Positions 8,485 to 16,632 of a stretch of DNA of 64,000 nucleotides are shown here, piece by piece. Both the position numbers and the translations under genes were made by a program. How positions within the stretch are numbered: position 1 is the stretch's first letter; each line of letters opens with the position of its first letter. Source of the stretch: JBFWMG01 sp050251715 (GTDB taxonomy: Bacteria > Desulfobacterota > Desulfovibrionia > Desulfovibrionales > Desulfovibrionaceae); NCBI GenBank assembly GCA_050251715.1, contig JBFWMG010000005.1:124001-188000 (forward strand), in the 5' to 3' direction. Under the pieces are notes generated by a model. That model was not told where the DNA came from. It did no database searches and saw only the letters and a program-made list of their open reading frames with translations.

Positions 8485-9351
8485 TCACGCCGCCGGGCGC
8501 TCCATGTCCAGGAACAGGGGTTCCGGCGCACGCGCTATGCCCCCGGTTGCGGCCAGGAGCGCAAAAAATCGGTTCAGGCCCGCCACCTGCTCATCCCGCA
8601 GGTCGTACACCAGCCCCTGGAAATAGGAGCGCATGGCCGCCAGGGACAGAAACCCCCGGCTTGCCGCCAGGGCCGCCATGTCGTCCAGACGGGCGCAGCC
8701 CCATGCCTTGGCGCGCAGCAACTGGGCGCACGCCCTGCGCGCCGCCTCCGGCTGTTCCGTGGCGAATCCGCGCCGCACCACCCAGACCCCGAAGATGAAC
8801 GGCAGCCCGGTCCAGCGCCGCCACACCTCGCCCAGATCCCACGTGTGGGAATAATCCTCCCGCCCGCGCAAGGCAAGCGCCTCGTCGCCGATGGCCAGCA
8901 TGGCCGTGGGCGGCTCGCCCGCCTCCAGCCGCCCGGTGGCCGACCCCACCTCGTAGCGCACGTCCAGCGGCAGGTACTCCGTGAACAGGATGCGCAGCAA
9001 CGCCGCCGAGGTGTGCGTCTGGGCGCTGACCAGCACGGTATGCCCGCCCAGGGTCTCGATGGGCACGCGCGACAGCAGCAGCACGCTCTGCACCGGCCCC
9101 CGGCTGCCGATGGCCAGATCCGGAACCAGGTAATAGTCCTGCGGCCGCCGGGCGTATTCGATGGACGACACGCTCGCCACATCCAGCTCGCCCCGCGCCA
9201 TGCGCGCGTTCAGCTCGGCGGGCGGGCCGGACACAAAGGCGAAGTCATTGGCCACCATCCCGCTTTCCAGCGCGTGGTAGATGGGCAGCACATTGAGGTA
9301 GCCCATGCGTCCCATGCGGATGCGATTACAATCCATACCACATTCCGTCAT
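8485..9351 (-). CDS. mqnA: chorismate dehydratase (futalosine pathway)
   Basis: MqnA removes water from chorismate to give 3-enolpyruvyl-benzoate, the first step of the futalosine route to menaquinone. The 288-residue protein has the periplasmic-binding-protein-like fold typical of the family. It shows the recognisable start GRMGYLNVLPIYHAL, the GELDVASVSSIEYA segment and GSRGPVQSVLLLSR. There is no signal peptide, so it is cytoplasmic. Its ATG overlaps the stop of mqnC by four bases, indicating translational coupling. All the pathway genes needed to reach 1,4-dihydroxy-6-naphthoate are within 6 kb. Confidence 0.93.
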   Translation of the reverse strand: MTECGMDCNRIRMGRMGYLNVLPIYHALESGMVANDFAFVSGPPAELNARMARGELDVASVSSIEYARRPQDYYLVPDLAIGSRGPVQSVLLLSRVPIETLGGHTVLVSAQTHTSAALLRILFTEYLPLDVRYEVGSATGRLEAGEPPTAMLAIGDEALALRGREDYSHTWDLGEVWRRWTGLPFIFGVWVVRRGFATEQPEAARRACAQLLRAKAWGCARLDDMAALAASRGFLSLAAMRSYFQGLVYDLRDEQVAGLNRFFALLAATGGIARAPEPLFLDMERPAA

Positions 9352-10481
9352 ACGGATTGTCCTTCATCCAGCAGGGTATAATCCATGTACCGCTGGCGGG
9401 GGGCAAACCCGGCCGCGCGCACGATGCGCCGGATGTCGTCCGCCGAAAGCCGGAAGCGCACGCCCGCGGCGGCCACCACGTTCTCCTCGATCATGGTGGA
9501 GCCAAAATCGTTGGCGCCGTAGAAGAGCGCCAGCTGGGCGACCTTGGGCCCCATGGTGACCCATGAGGCCTGGATGTTGTCCACGTTGTCCAGCACGATG
9601 CGCGACACGGCCAGCATGCGCAGATAGGCCGGGCTGGGCAGGGGATGCCAGTCGCGGTCAAAGGACATGGCCGTGTTGGCGGGTTGGAAGGTCCAGGGAA
9701 TGAAGGCGGTGAACCCGCCCGTGCGGTCCTGCACCTCGCGCACGGCGATCAGGTGCTCGATGCGGTGCTCGGGCCATTCCTCATGGCCGAACATCATGGT
9801 GGCGGTGGTGCGCATGCCCTGGTTGTGCGCCTCTTCCATCACGCCCAGCCAGCGGCCCGCCGAGCACTTGTTGGGCGACACGGCCTTGCGCACGCTGTCC
9901 ACCAGGATTTCCGCGCCCCCGCCAGGAATGGAGTCGAGCCCGGCGGCGCGCAGGCGGGTGATGACCTCGGCCACGGGCAGCTTGGCCAGCTTGGAAAAAT
10001 GCACGATCTCGGGCGGCGAAAAGGCGTGCACGTGGATGGGGTAGCGCGCCTTGATGTCGCGCAGCAGCTCCTCGTACCACTCCAGGGGCAGCTCGGGATG
10101 GTGGCCGCCCTGCATGAGAATCTGGGTGCCGCCCAGTTCGAGGGTCTCCTCGATCTTGCGGTACAGCTCGTCCCGCGACAGCACAAAGCCGTCCGGCGCG
10201 CCAGGGGCGCGGAAATAGGCGCAGAAGCGGCAGCCGCACACGCAGATGTTGGAATAATTGATGTTGCGGTCGCCCACAAAGGTGACCATGGGCTCGGGAT
10301 GCTTGGCCAGGCGCACGGCATGGGCCAGCGCGCCCAGGGTGTGCAGGTCCGCCTCGGCGTAGAGCGTGCGCGCCTCCAACTCGGTGACGCGCCCGCCGTC
10401 CAGTACCTTGGCCGCCAACTCACGCACCGCCGGGGTCTGGTCCAGGGAAGAACCGGAAAAAGGCATATCCAGCGTGGCCAT
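9348..10481 (-). CDS. mqnC: cyclic dehypoxanthinyl futalosine synthase (radical SAM)
   Basis: MqnC is a radical SAM enzyme that cyclises dehypoxanthine futalosine, building the second ring of the naphthoquinone. The iron-sulfur ligands are in CVCGCRFCAYF (Cx3Cx2C, about residue 78). Other family marks are FVGDRNINYSN before the cluster, GGHHPELPLEWYE and SIPGGGAEILVDSVR. The chain is 377 residues from the ATG at 10481, which has a GGGAGG site; longer in-frame extensions run into mqnE and are rejected. It overlaps mqnA by four bases and starts 2 bp after the mqnE stop. It resembles MqnE because the two are paralogues, but the PGAPDGFVLSRDE region fits MqnC. Confidence 0.93.
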   Translation of the reverse strand: MATLDMPFSGSSLDQTPAVRELAAKVLDGGRVTELEARTLYAEADLHTLGALAHAVRLAKHPEPMVTFVGDRNINYSNICVCGCRFCAYFRAPGAPDGFVLSRDELYRKIEETLELGGTQILMQGGHHPELPLEWYEELLRDIKARYPIHVHAFSPPEIVHFSKLAKLPVAEVITRLRAAGLDSIPGGGAEILVDSVRKAVSPNKCSAGRWLGVMEEAHNQGMRTTATMMFGHEEWPEHRIEHLIAVREVQDRTGGFTAFIPWTFQPANTAMSFDRDWHPLPSPAYLRMLAVSRIVLDNVDNIQASWVTMGPKVAQLALFYGANDFGSTMIEENVVAAAGVRFRLSADDIRRIVRAAGFAPRQRYMDYTLLDEGQSV

Positions 10482-10483
10482 GG

Positions 10484-11608
10484 CTACCTCCCTGCCTGCT
10501 GATCGGGCGCGGAAACGGGGTTGAAGAAGGCGTCGCGTTGCACGGGCGCAAAGCCCGCGGCCCGGATCATGGCGGTCAGCTCGGCGCGGGTGAGCGCCTG
10601 GTCCGACTCGGCCCCGGCCATGTGGCCGATCTTTTCCTCCACCACCGTGCCGTCCAGGTCGTCGGCCCCGTAGTGCAGCATGGCCTGGGCCAGCTTGACC
10701 GAATGCATGACCCAGTAGGCCTTCAGGTGCGGGATGTTGTCCAGCATGAGACGGCTCACGGCCATGGTGCGCAGGTCGTCCAGCCCGGAATGCGCGCCCC
10801 GCGTGCCCTCCAGGCCCAGCGCGTTGTTCTGGACCAGGAACGGCAGGGGGATGAAACACACAAAGCCGCCCGTGGCGTCCTGCTGGCGGCGCAGGGCGTC
10901 CAGATGCGCCAGGCGGTGGTCCGTGGTCTCCACGTGGCCGTACAGCATGGTGGCGTTGGTGCGCATGCCCAGGCCGTGCGCCTCGCCATGCACGCGCAGC
11001 CAGGTGGCGGCGTCCGCCTTTTCCGGACAGATGCGCGTGCGCACCCCTGGGTCGAAGATCTCGGCCCCGCCGCCGGGCAGCATGTCCAGCCCGGCCCGTT
11101 GCAGCACGGCCAGCACCTCGCGGGTGGTCATGCCCTCCAGGGCCGCGAAATGGGCGATCTCCACGGCGGTGAACGCCTTGAGCGCCACGCCGGGCAACAG
11201 CTCCTTGACCCGGCGCAGCACGGTCTCGAAGAAATCGAGCCGCAGTCCGGGATGGCAGCCGCCCACGATATGCACCTCGGCGCAGTCGCCCGCCTGCTCC
11301 AACCTGGCCTCGATGTCCGCAAGCCCCAGCCGGAACGCGCCGTCCTGGTCGTCGCGCTTGCGGCTGAAGGCGCAGAACGTGCAGCCGTTCACGCACACGT
11401 TGGTATAGTTCACATGCCGGTTGAGCACGTAAAAGGCCGCGTCGCCGTGCAGGCGCGTGCGGACGTGGTGCGCCAGCGCGCCCAGGGCGTGGATGTCCGG
11501 GCAGGCGAAGAGCCGTTGCCCGTCCTCCAGGTCCAGCCGCTCGCCCGCCATGACCTTGGCGAACACCCCGCCCAGGTCCAGCGCGTCAAAATACCTTGCG
11601 TCAAACAT
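10484..11608 (-). CDS. mqnE: aminodeoxyfutalosine synthase (radical SAM)
   Basis: MqnE uses a SAM-derived radical to join 3-enolpyruvyl-benzoate to the adenosyl moiety, giving aminodeoxyfutalosine. The 374-residue protein carries the cluster motif CVNGCTFCAF preceded by NRHVNYTNV. HIVGGCHPGLRLDFFE and MLPGGGAEIFDPGVR are typical of this branch. The start is the ATG at 11608 (MFDARYFDAL), which overlaps the end of the tetR gene by 8 bp. mqnC follows after 2 bp. With mqnC and mqnA it forms a tightly packed unit whose first gene is the TetR regulator. Confidence 0.93.
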   Translation of the reverse strand: MFDARYFDALDLGGVFAKVMAGERLDLEDGQRLFACPDIHALGALAHHVRTRLHGDAAFYVLNRHVNYTNVCVNGCTFCAFSRKRDDQDGAFRLGLADIEARLEQAGDCAEVHIVGGCHPGLRLDFFETVLRRVKELLPGVALKAFTAVEIAHFAALEGMTTREVLAVLQRAGLDMLPGGGAEIFDPGVRTRICPEKADAATWLRVHGEAHGLGMRTNATMLYGHVETTDHRLAHLDALRRQQDATGGFVCFIPLPFLVQNNALGLEGTRGAHSGLDDLRTMAVSRLMLDNIPHLKAYWVMHSVKLAQAMLHYGADDLDGTVVEEKIGHMAGAESDQALTRAELTAMIRAAGFAPVQRDAFFNPVSAPDQQAGR

Positions 11609-12278
11609 GGTCCATCCCTTGGCTTTGGGGGTTGCGCGGCGCGGCCAGCCCGGCCCGCGCCACGTCCAGCAATCTGTCCATGCACGCCTGCACGTGGGCG
11701 CCGTCCGCGCCGTACAGGCCAAGCCCGGCATCCATGAAGCGCACCGCATGCGCCTGCAGAAACCTGTCCATGAGCGCGTCGAGCACAAACACCGCCGCAG
11801 CGGTGTCCACCTCGGGCCGCAGGTCGCCGCGCGCCTTGCCCTGCTCCACCAGCGGCGTCAGGTAATCGGCGGAATACAGGCGCACCTGTTCAAGCAGCAT
11901 CTCGCGCAGGGGAAAATTTTCCTGAAAGAGCATTTTCAGGTAGATGCGGTAGACCACCGGATGGTCTGCGATAAAGCGCACGCCCTCTTCCAGGCTCTGG
12001 CGCAGCCGCGCAAAAAAATCCTGGTCCTCGCTCGCGGCGCGCACCTTCTTGAGCCGCGCCTTGAACACGCCCACGGCCTGGCCGAACACGAAGCGGAACA
12101 GCCCTTCCTTGGTGCCGAAATATTTGAAAAGGGAACCCTTGGCGATGCCGAGCCGGTCCACGATGCGGTTCACGCTGGCCCCGGCAAAGCCGTGCTGCGC
12201 GAATTCCTCGGCCGCCACCGCCACCACCCGCTCCCGCTTGTCCGGGTCCAGCCGCAAAAAGGTCTCGCTTGCATCCAT
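11601..12278 (-). CDS. TetR-family transcriptional regulator
   Basis: The N-terminal 50 residues form a TetR helix-turn-helix: RVVAVAAEEFAQHGFAGASV, then VDRLGIAKGSLFKYFGTKEG. The remaining 170 residues are a helical ligand-binding domain with no recognisable specificity. The 225-residue length is typical. The ATG at 12278 follows AGGAG. Its coding end overlaps mqnE, so it heads the tetR-mqnECA run. A TTGACA-17-TACGGT promoter and a 7+7 bp palindrome lie just upstream, in the gap shared with mqnD. I infer autoregulation and control of menaquinone synthesis. The ligand is unknown. Confidence 0.9.
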   Translation of the reverse strand: MDASETFLRLDPDKRERVVAVAAEEFAQHGFAGASVNRIVDRLGIAKGSLFKYFGTKEGLFRFVFGQAVGVFKARLKKVRAASEDQDFFARLRQSLEEGVRFIADHPVVYRIYLKMLFQENFPLREMLLEQVRLYSADYLTPLVEQGKARGDLRPEVDTAAAVFVLDALMDRFLQAHAVRFMDAGLGLYGADGAHVQACMDRLLDVARAGLAAPRNPQSQGMDHV

Positions 12279-12295
12279 GGGGTGTTTCTCCTAAA

Positions 12296-12311
12296 GTGAC
12301 CAGGTGGTCAC
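12296..12311. promoter_or_regulatory. palindromic operator in the tetR/mqnD gap
   Basis: GTGACCA-GG-TGGTCAC is a perfect 7-bp inverted repeat with a 2-bp centre, a size and symmetry typical of TetR-family operators. It overlaps the -10 element and the predicted transcript start of the minus-strand promoter. Confidence 0.65.
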
Positions 12312-12338
12312 CGTAGCCACGCGGGCCTGCGCTGTCAA
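12310..12338 (-). promoter_or_regulatory. sigma70-type promoter of the tetR-mqnECA run
   Basis: On the minus strand, TTGACA (12338-12333) and TACGGT (12315-12310) are separated by 17 bp. Initiation would fall inside the palindromic operator, about 25 bases before the tetR ATG. Confidence 0.6.
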
Positions 12339-12385
12339 CAACGCCCCGCGCCGCGCCCCCAAAACGCAACCTGAAGAGCGCCGCC

Positions 12386-13219
12386 ATGCACACCCTGACC
12401 CTGGGCTATTCGCCCTGCCCCAACGACACCTACATCTTCCACGCCCTGGCGGCGGGGCTCACGCCTGTCGCGGGGTATGCCACGGACATCTTCCTGGCCG
12501 ATGTGGAGGAGCTCAACGCCCTGGCGGCAAAGGGGATTCCCGACGTCGTAAAGGTCTCCACCGCGGCGGCGGCGGGCCTGCTGGACACCTATGTCCTGCT
12601 GCGCGCGGGCGGGGCCATGGGTTTTGGCTGCGGCCCGGTGCTGGTGGGACGCGACGACCGCCCGCTGGAGGCGTACCGCAACGCCACGGTCGCCATTCCC
12701 GGCCGACGGACCACGGCCAACCTCCTTCTGGAATGCCATGGCGGGTTCGCGGGGCCACGCCTGGAACTGGTCTTTGACCAGGTCATGCCCGCCGTGGCCG
12801 AGGGCCGGGCGGACCTGGGCGTGGTCATCCACGAAGGCCGCTTCACCTACGCGGCGCACGGCCTGCGCAAACGGCTGGACCTGGGCCAGTGGTGGGAAGA
12901 GGCCTTTGCCCTGCCCCTGCCCCTGGGCTGCATCGCCATCAGGCGCAGCCTGGGCCCGGACGCGGCCAAGGCCGTGCAGCGCGCCATCCGCGCCAGCCTG
13001 GCGCACGCCAACGCCGATCCCGTTGCGCCCTGGGACTACATCACGGCCCATGCCCAGGAAATGGACCCCGAGGTGATCCGCAACCACATCGCAACCTTTG
13101 TCACGCCCTTTTCCCACGACATCGGCGACGCGGGCGAACACGCCATGCGGACCCTCCTGGCCAAGGCCTGCGCCCTGTCCGGGCGCGCCCTGCCGGACCT
13201 GCCGTTGTTCGTGGCCTGA
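12386..13219 (+). CDS. mqnD: 1,4-dihydroxy-6-naphthoate synthase
   Basis: MqnD cleaves cyclic dehypoxanthinyl futalosine to release 1,4-dihydroxy-6-naphthoate. The 277-residue protein opens with the family signature LGYSPCPNDTYIFHALAAG. It continues with a periplasmic-binding-protein-like fold (FGCGPVLVGRD, VVIHEGRFTYAAHGL, LPLPLGCIAIRRSLG). The ATG at 12386 follows GAAGAG. It is transcribed away from tetR and the other mqn genes, and the palindromic operator lies 75 bp upstream, so the same regulator could act on both sides. I did not find a clear plus-strand promoter. The enzyme is cytoplasmic. Confidence 0.94.
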   Translation: MHTLTLGYSPCPNDTYIFHALAAGLTPVAGYATDIFLADVEELNALAAKGIPDVVKVSTAAAAGLLDTYVLLRAGGAMGFGCGPVLVGRDDRPLEAYRNATVAIPGRRTTANLLLECHGGFAGPRLELVFDQVMPAVAEGRADLGVVIHEGRFTYAAHGLRKRLDLGQWWEEAFALPLPLGCIAIRRSLGPDAAKAVQRAIRASLAHANADPVAPWDYITAHAQEMDPEVIRNHIATFVTPFSHDIGDAGEHAMRTLLAKACALSGRALPDLPLFVA

Positions 13220-13425
13220 GCCGCCCTTTTTCCGTCTCCCTGCGGCCCGCCACGCGGGGCCGGGCAGGACGAATCCGCCCCTTTCGAGGCCTCCCTGGCG
13301 GCTTTTGCCTTGCCACGCGGGACAGGCACGACGACCAGCCCGCCATGGCCGCCAGCGCCCTCTTGCGCCTTCACGCTGTTTTTGATTGGGAATTATTTCT
13401 AGAAAAAGTCCAGTAAATGTCATGA

Positions 13426-13483
13426 TCTTTTGCGCGTCATTCCAACGCCTGGACGCGGACGCTCCAGGCGCAAAAGACGTTTT
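13426..13483 (+). terminator. bulged hairpin downstream of mqnD, possible terminator
   Basis: An outer 8-bp stem (TCTTTTGC / GCAAAAGA) continues into an inner 7-bp stem (GCCTGGA / TCCAGGC) with a 13-base bulge on one side. A TTTT run follows at 13480. It lies about 200 bp past mqnD and could be its terminator or a small structured RNA. Confidence 0.4.
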
Positions 13484-13870
13484 CAGGGCTGACGCCCCTG
13501 CCCGGACGGCCCGATCCGCCCCTTGAGAGACCACCCCACCCCGCCCCGGAAGCGGAACGCCGCCGCAGGGAACCCGCCGTGCCACGGCTCGGGGCCGGAA
13601 AATTTTCGGCTCCGTCCTCATCCGGCCAAGGCCATGCGCACGGCCCATCGCAATGCGATCACCCCAACCGCAATCCGCGTCGCAACACGGAAAAATGCCG
13701 AAAAGAACGCGCTCCCAGGCGCGCACCATCGGCTGCCTCCCCTGTTCCCGCCCATGCCATGGCAGTCCTTACAATCAGGACACAACAACGGTAACACCCA
13801 GTACCCACAATCATAACGCAGCGTGTTGCCAGGGGAGCTCGCCCATCTCGACCGAATAGCCCATCCCCAA
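13484..13870. other. gene-free stretch
   Basis: I see no credible gene here. The open frames have no ribosome site and an unconvincing composition. The stretch separates the convergent mqnD and MocR genes and leads into the repeat and large palindrome at 13871-13985. Confidence 0.6.
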
Positions 13871-13919
13871 CCAGCAGTTTTTGGGGAAAGGGATGAGAGG
13901 GGGGATGGGGGTCCGGGGG
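13871..13919. repeat. dispersed intergenic repeat, copy 2
   Basis: This copy matches 3476-3525 over about 50 bp, starting with the identical CCAGCAGTTTTTGGGGAAAG. It is directly joined to the long palindrome that follows. Confidence 0.75.
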
Positions 13920-13921
13920 AA

Positions 13922-13985
13922 GGGGGGAGAGAGGGGAAAACCCCTTTTTATGCTTGGAAAAAGGGGTTTTCCCTTCTCTCCCCCC
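13922..13985. terminator. 28-bp-arm palindrome, likely terminator of the MocR gene
   Basis: Two 28-base arms (13922-13949 and 13958-13985) pair with a single mismatch around the loop ATGCTTGG. The inner stem GGGAAAACCCCTTTTT is perfect. It lies just past the 3' end of the minus-strand gene at 14005. It could end that transcript, or it may be a mobile-type repeat. The exceptional arm length favours a repeat origin. Confidence 0.65.
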
Positions 13986-14004
13986 TGCCCCCGGGTCGTT
14001 TTCT

Positions 14005-15558
14005 CTACGCCCAGGCCGCCACTAGTTGGCCCAGGCGGGCCAGGCCGTCGCGGGTGCGGTCGTCCCACAGGCCGTTGCAGCTGATGCGGATGAAGTGGCC
14101 GAATTTTTCCTGGGTGGAGAAGATCGGGCCGGGCGCGATGCCCACGCCCTCGGCCTTGGCCTTGAAGAACAGCCGCACCGCGTCCACGCGTTCGGGCAGT
14201 TCCAGCCACAGCACCAGCCCCCCGTGCGGCCTGGTCACGCGCAACCCGGCGGGGAACGACGCGGCCAGCTGGGCCTGCACCATCTGCATCTGCCGTTCGA
14301 TGGCCGACCGCAGCCGTTTGAGGTGGCGGTCGAAATGCCCCTGGCGCAGGTACTCGGCCACGGCCATCTGCGTGGGCGTGGCGGAGCACACGCTGGTGGT
14401 GGCCTTGATGTCCAAGGCCTTGTCCATGAACCGCCCCGGCGCCATCCATCCCACCCGGTATCCCGGCGACAGGGTCTTGGAGAACGAGGAGCACAGGATG
14501 ACCAGCCCCTTGTCGTCGTACCGCTTGCACACGCCCGGACGGCGCGGGCCGAAATGCAGCTCGCCGTACACGTCGTCCTCCACCAGCGGGATGTCGCGGC
14601 GGGCGAGCATGCGCACGATCTCGCGCCGCGCCTCGCCGGGCGTGAGCGCGCCGTCGGGGTTGTTGAAGTTGGGCGTCAGGATGCAGGCCTGGATGTCGTA
14701 GGTATCCAGCGCCTCGTGCAGATCGCGGGGCGACACGCCTGCCTCGGGGTGGGAGGGAATCTCGATGGCCCGCAGGCCCAGCGTTTCCAGGAGTTGCAGG
14801 AAGCAATAGTAGCTGGGCGACTGGATGAGCACGTTGTCGCCGGGCCGGGTGACGCAGCGCAGGGCGATGTACAGCGCCTCCATGCAGCCGGTGGTGATGA
14901 GCAGATCCTGCGGCCCCACGTCCGCGCCCGTGTCCATGGACCGGAACGCGATCTGCCTGCGCAGCTCCGGGCTGCCGGGAATGATCTCGTAGTCCAGGGC
15001 GCGGCCCGGCCTGTCCTTGACCACCTGGGCCATGATGCGGCCCAGCGCCTTGACGGGCAGCAGTTCCCGCGCCGGGCTGGCCACGCCAAAGGGCAGGATG
15101 TCCGTGTTGCCCACGGTATGCAGCACGGTGCGGATCAACTCGCCCCGGTTGACCACCTGCGGCTCGCTGAGCTGGGCCGACGGCGAGGCGGGCGTGGGCA
15201 GCCGCCGGAACCGCGCGCGCACGAAATACCCCGACCTGGGCCGCGCCTCGATCACCCCCTTGCGCTCAAGCTCCATATAGGCGTGCGTGGCCGTGGCGAT
15301 GGACACGCTCATGGCCAGGGACAGCGACCGCAACGACGGCAGCCGCTCGCCCGGCGGATACTCGCCCGAATCGATCATGCGCATGATCCGCTTTTCCACG
15401 CGGTGGTAGCGAAATCCATCCACGCCGCGCGGCGCGGCCCGCCCCTGGCCCGTGGCATGGACCGGCGCGGGCGGGGCGCTGGCCACACCGCCCGTTCTCC
15501 CGGCCTCGTTGCGCTCGCCCGCCGTCTTCCGTTCCGTTGCCTGTCCGTGCATCGTCAT
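14005..15558 (-). CDS. MocR-type regulator (GntR HTH fused to aminotransferase-like domain)
   Basis: The 517-residue chain joins a winged-helix GntR domain to a PLP-dependent aminotransferase fold. The winged helix (about residues 50-125) contains SGEYPPGERLPSLRSLS and YMELERKGVIEARPRSGYFV. The fold shows TTGCMEALYIALRC, PNFNNPDGALTP and SSFSKTLSPGYRVGWM, whose lysine is the expected PLP anchor. MocR proteins usually sense PLP or an amino compound. The first 48 residues are low-complexity. The ATG at 15558 has an AAGGAAG site. azlCD is divergent, and two direct repeats in the shared gap are candidate sites for this regulator. Its target is inferred. Confidence 0.92.
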   Translation of the reverse strand: MTMHGQATERKTAGERNEAGRTGGVASAPPAPVHATGQGRAAPRGVDGFRYHRVEKRIMRMIDSGEYPPGERLPSLRSLSLAMSVSIATATHAYMELERKGVIEARPRSGYFVRARFRRLPTPASPSAQLSEPQVVNRGELIRTVLHTVGNTDILPFGVASPARELLPVKALGRIMAQVVKDRPGRALDYEIIPGSPELRRQIAFRSMDTGADVGPQDLLITTGCMEALYIALRCVTRPGDNVLIQSPSYYCFLQLLETLGLRAIEIPSHPEAGVSPRDLHEALDTYDIQACILTPNFNNPDGALTPGEARREIVRMLARRDIPLVEDDVYGELHFGPRRPGVCKRYDDKGLVILCSSFSKTLSPGYRVGWMAPGRFMDKALDIKATTSVCSATPTQMAVAEYLRQGHFDRHLKRLRSAIERQMQMVQAQLAASFPAGLRVTRPHGGLVLWLELPERVDAVRLFFKAKAEGVGIAPGPIFSTQEKFGHFIRISCNGLWDDRTRDGLARLGQLVAAWA

Positions 15559-15692
15559 GGCCGTCTTCCTTTTTCCCTACCGGGCCTTGCCCTGGCCGCC
15601 GCGCCTGCCGCACAGGTTCGGCCGCAGCCCCTCAAAGCCTTTGCAACGCGCCCTGCGCCGCTCGCGAGGCGCTCCCGGCCCGCAGGCGTCAT

Positions 15693-15743
15693 CTGTTCCG
15701 GTCTGTTATGCCTTATTTTCCATATTTCTGTGTCTGTACCGGT
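15693..15743. promoter_or_regulatory. direct repeats in the MocR/azlC gap, candidate MocR sites
   Basis: CTGTTCCGGT (15693-15702) and CTGTACCGGT (15734-15743) are same-orientation copies with 41 bp start to start, about four helical turns. MocR proteins characterised elsewhere commonly bind direct repeats, so this is a plausible operator pair in the divergent gap. Confidence 0.45.
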
Positions 15744-15819
15744 TGCACCGTATCTGGTTCACTGCCGCCATGCAAGAGCGGCTCCGCCGCCAACCCTTGA
15801 CCTGACGGAAACTCCCGGT

Positions 15820-16632
15820 ATGAACACGGACGTGATGGACAAAAAACCACCCTTAGCCGAGGCGCCGCCAGCCGCGCCACACGCGGCCCGGCCCGCGCCG
15901 CCCGACGCACCGCCAGCCGCGCCCACCGCCGCGCGGACGGCGCGGGAAGCCCAGGGATCCGCCTGGGCCGCCACGCTGCGCCATGCCGCGCCCATCGTGC
16001 TGGGCTACGTGCCCGTGGGCTTCGCCTATGGCGTGCTGGCGCAGAAGAACGGCCTGGGCGTGGCCAACACCCTGCTCATGTCCCTGCTGGTCTACGCCGG
16101 GTCCGCGCAACTCATCGCCGTGGGCCTGTTCGGTGCGGGCGTGGGCGCGCTGTCCGTCATCGCCACCACCTTCGTGGTCAACATCCGCCACCTGCTCATG
16201 TCCGCCGCCCTGGCCCCGCACCTGCGCGGCTGGAGCCGCCCGCGCATGGCCCTGTTCGGCTACGAGATCACGGACGAGACCTTTGCCGTGCACGCCACGC
16301 GCTTTGCCAGGGGCGACACCGCGCCGGGCGTCTCGCTCGGCATCAACGCCGTGTGCCACACGGCCTGGGTGGCCAGCACGGCCCTGGGCATCGCCTTTGC
16401 AGGCCTTGTGGGCGACGTGCGGCCCATCGGCCTCGACTTCGCCCTGCCCGCCATGTTCATCGCCCTGCTCGTGGCGCAGATGCGCCACGCGGCCCACGTC
16501 TTTGTGGCCCTGTTCGCGGGCGCGGCCTCCGTGGCCCTGTTCGTGGGCGGCGTCACCCAATGGAACGTCATCCTCGCCACCATGGCGGGCGCCACCCTTG
16601 GCACGGTGCTGGAACAATGGACCAAAAACTGA
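15820..16632 (+). CDS. azlC: AzlC-family branched-chain amino acid exporter, large subunit
   Basis: AzlC and AzlD together form an inner-membrane exporter of branched-chain amino acids or analogues. The family core starts near residue 52 with HAAPIVLGYVPVGFAYGVLA and continues SLLVYAGSAQLIAVGLFGAG, FVVNIRHLLMSAAL and YEITDETFAV; five or more hydrophobic helices are visible. The first 50 residues are rich in alanine and proline and precede the core, so a shorter start is possible. azlD overlaps the 3' end by 16 bp. The divergent MocR gene suggests regulation by an amino acid or PLP-linked signal. Confidence 0.92.
   Translation: MNTDVMDKKPPLAEAPPAAPHAARPAPPDAPPAAPTAARTAREAQGSAWAATLRHAAPIVLGYVPVGFAYGVLAQKNGLGVANTLLMSLLVYAGSAQLIAVGLFGAGVGALSVIATTFVVNIRHLLMSAALAPHLRGWSRPRMALFGYEITDETFAVHATRFARGDTAPGVSLGINAVCHTAWVASTALGIAFAGLVGDVRPIGLDFALPAMFIALLVAQMRHAAHVFVALFAGAASVALFVGGVTQWNVILATMAGATLGTVLEQWTKN

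Noticed and set aside
10482..11396. An N-terminal extension of mqnC through mqnE
   Set aside because: The extension reads mqnE in the wrong frame; the ATG at 10481 has a good ribosome site and matches the family start.
13220..13810. Small protein genes in the mqnD-MocR gap
   Set aside because: Open frames of 60-100 codons lack ribosome sites and have arginine/proline-rich shadow composition.
14026..15819. A long extension upstream of azlC
   Set aside because: It is antisense to the MocR gene; the AzlC family core begins after 15820.
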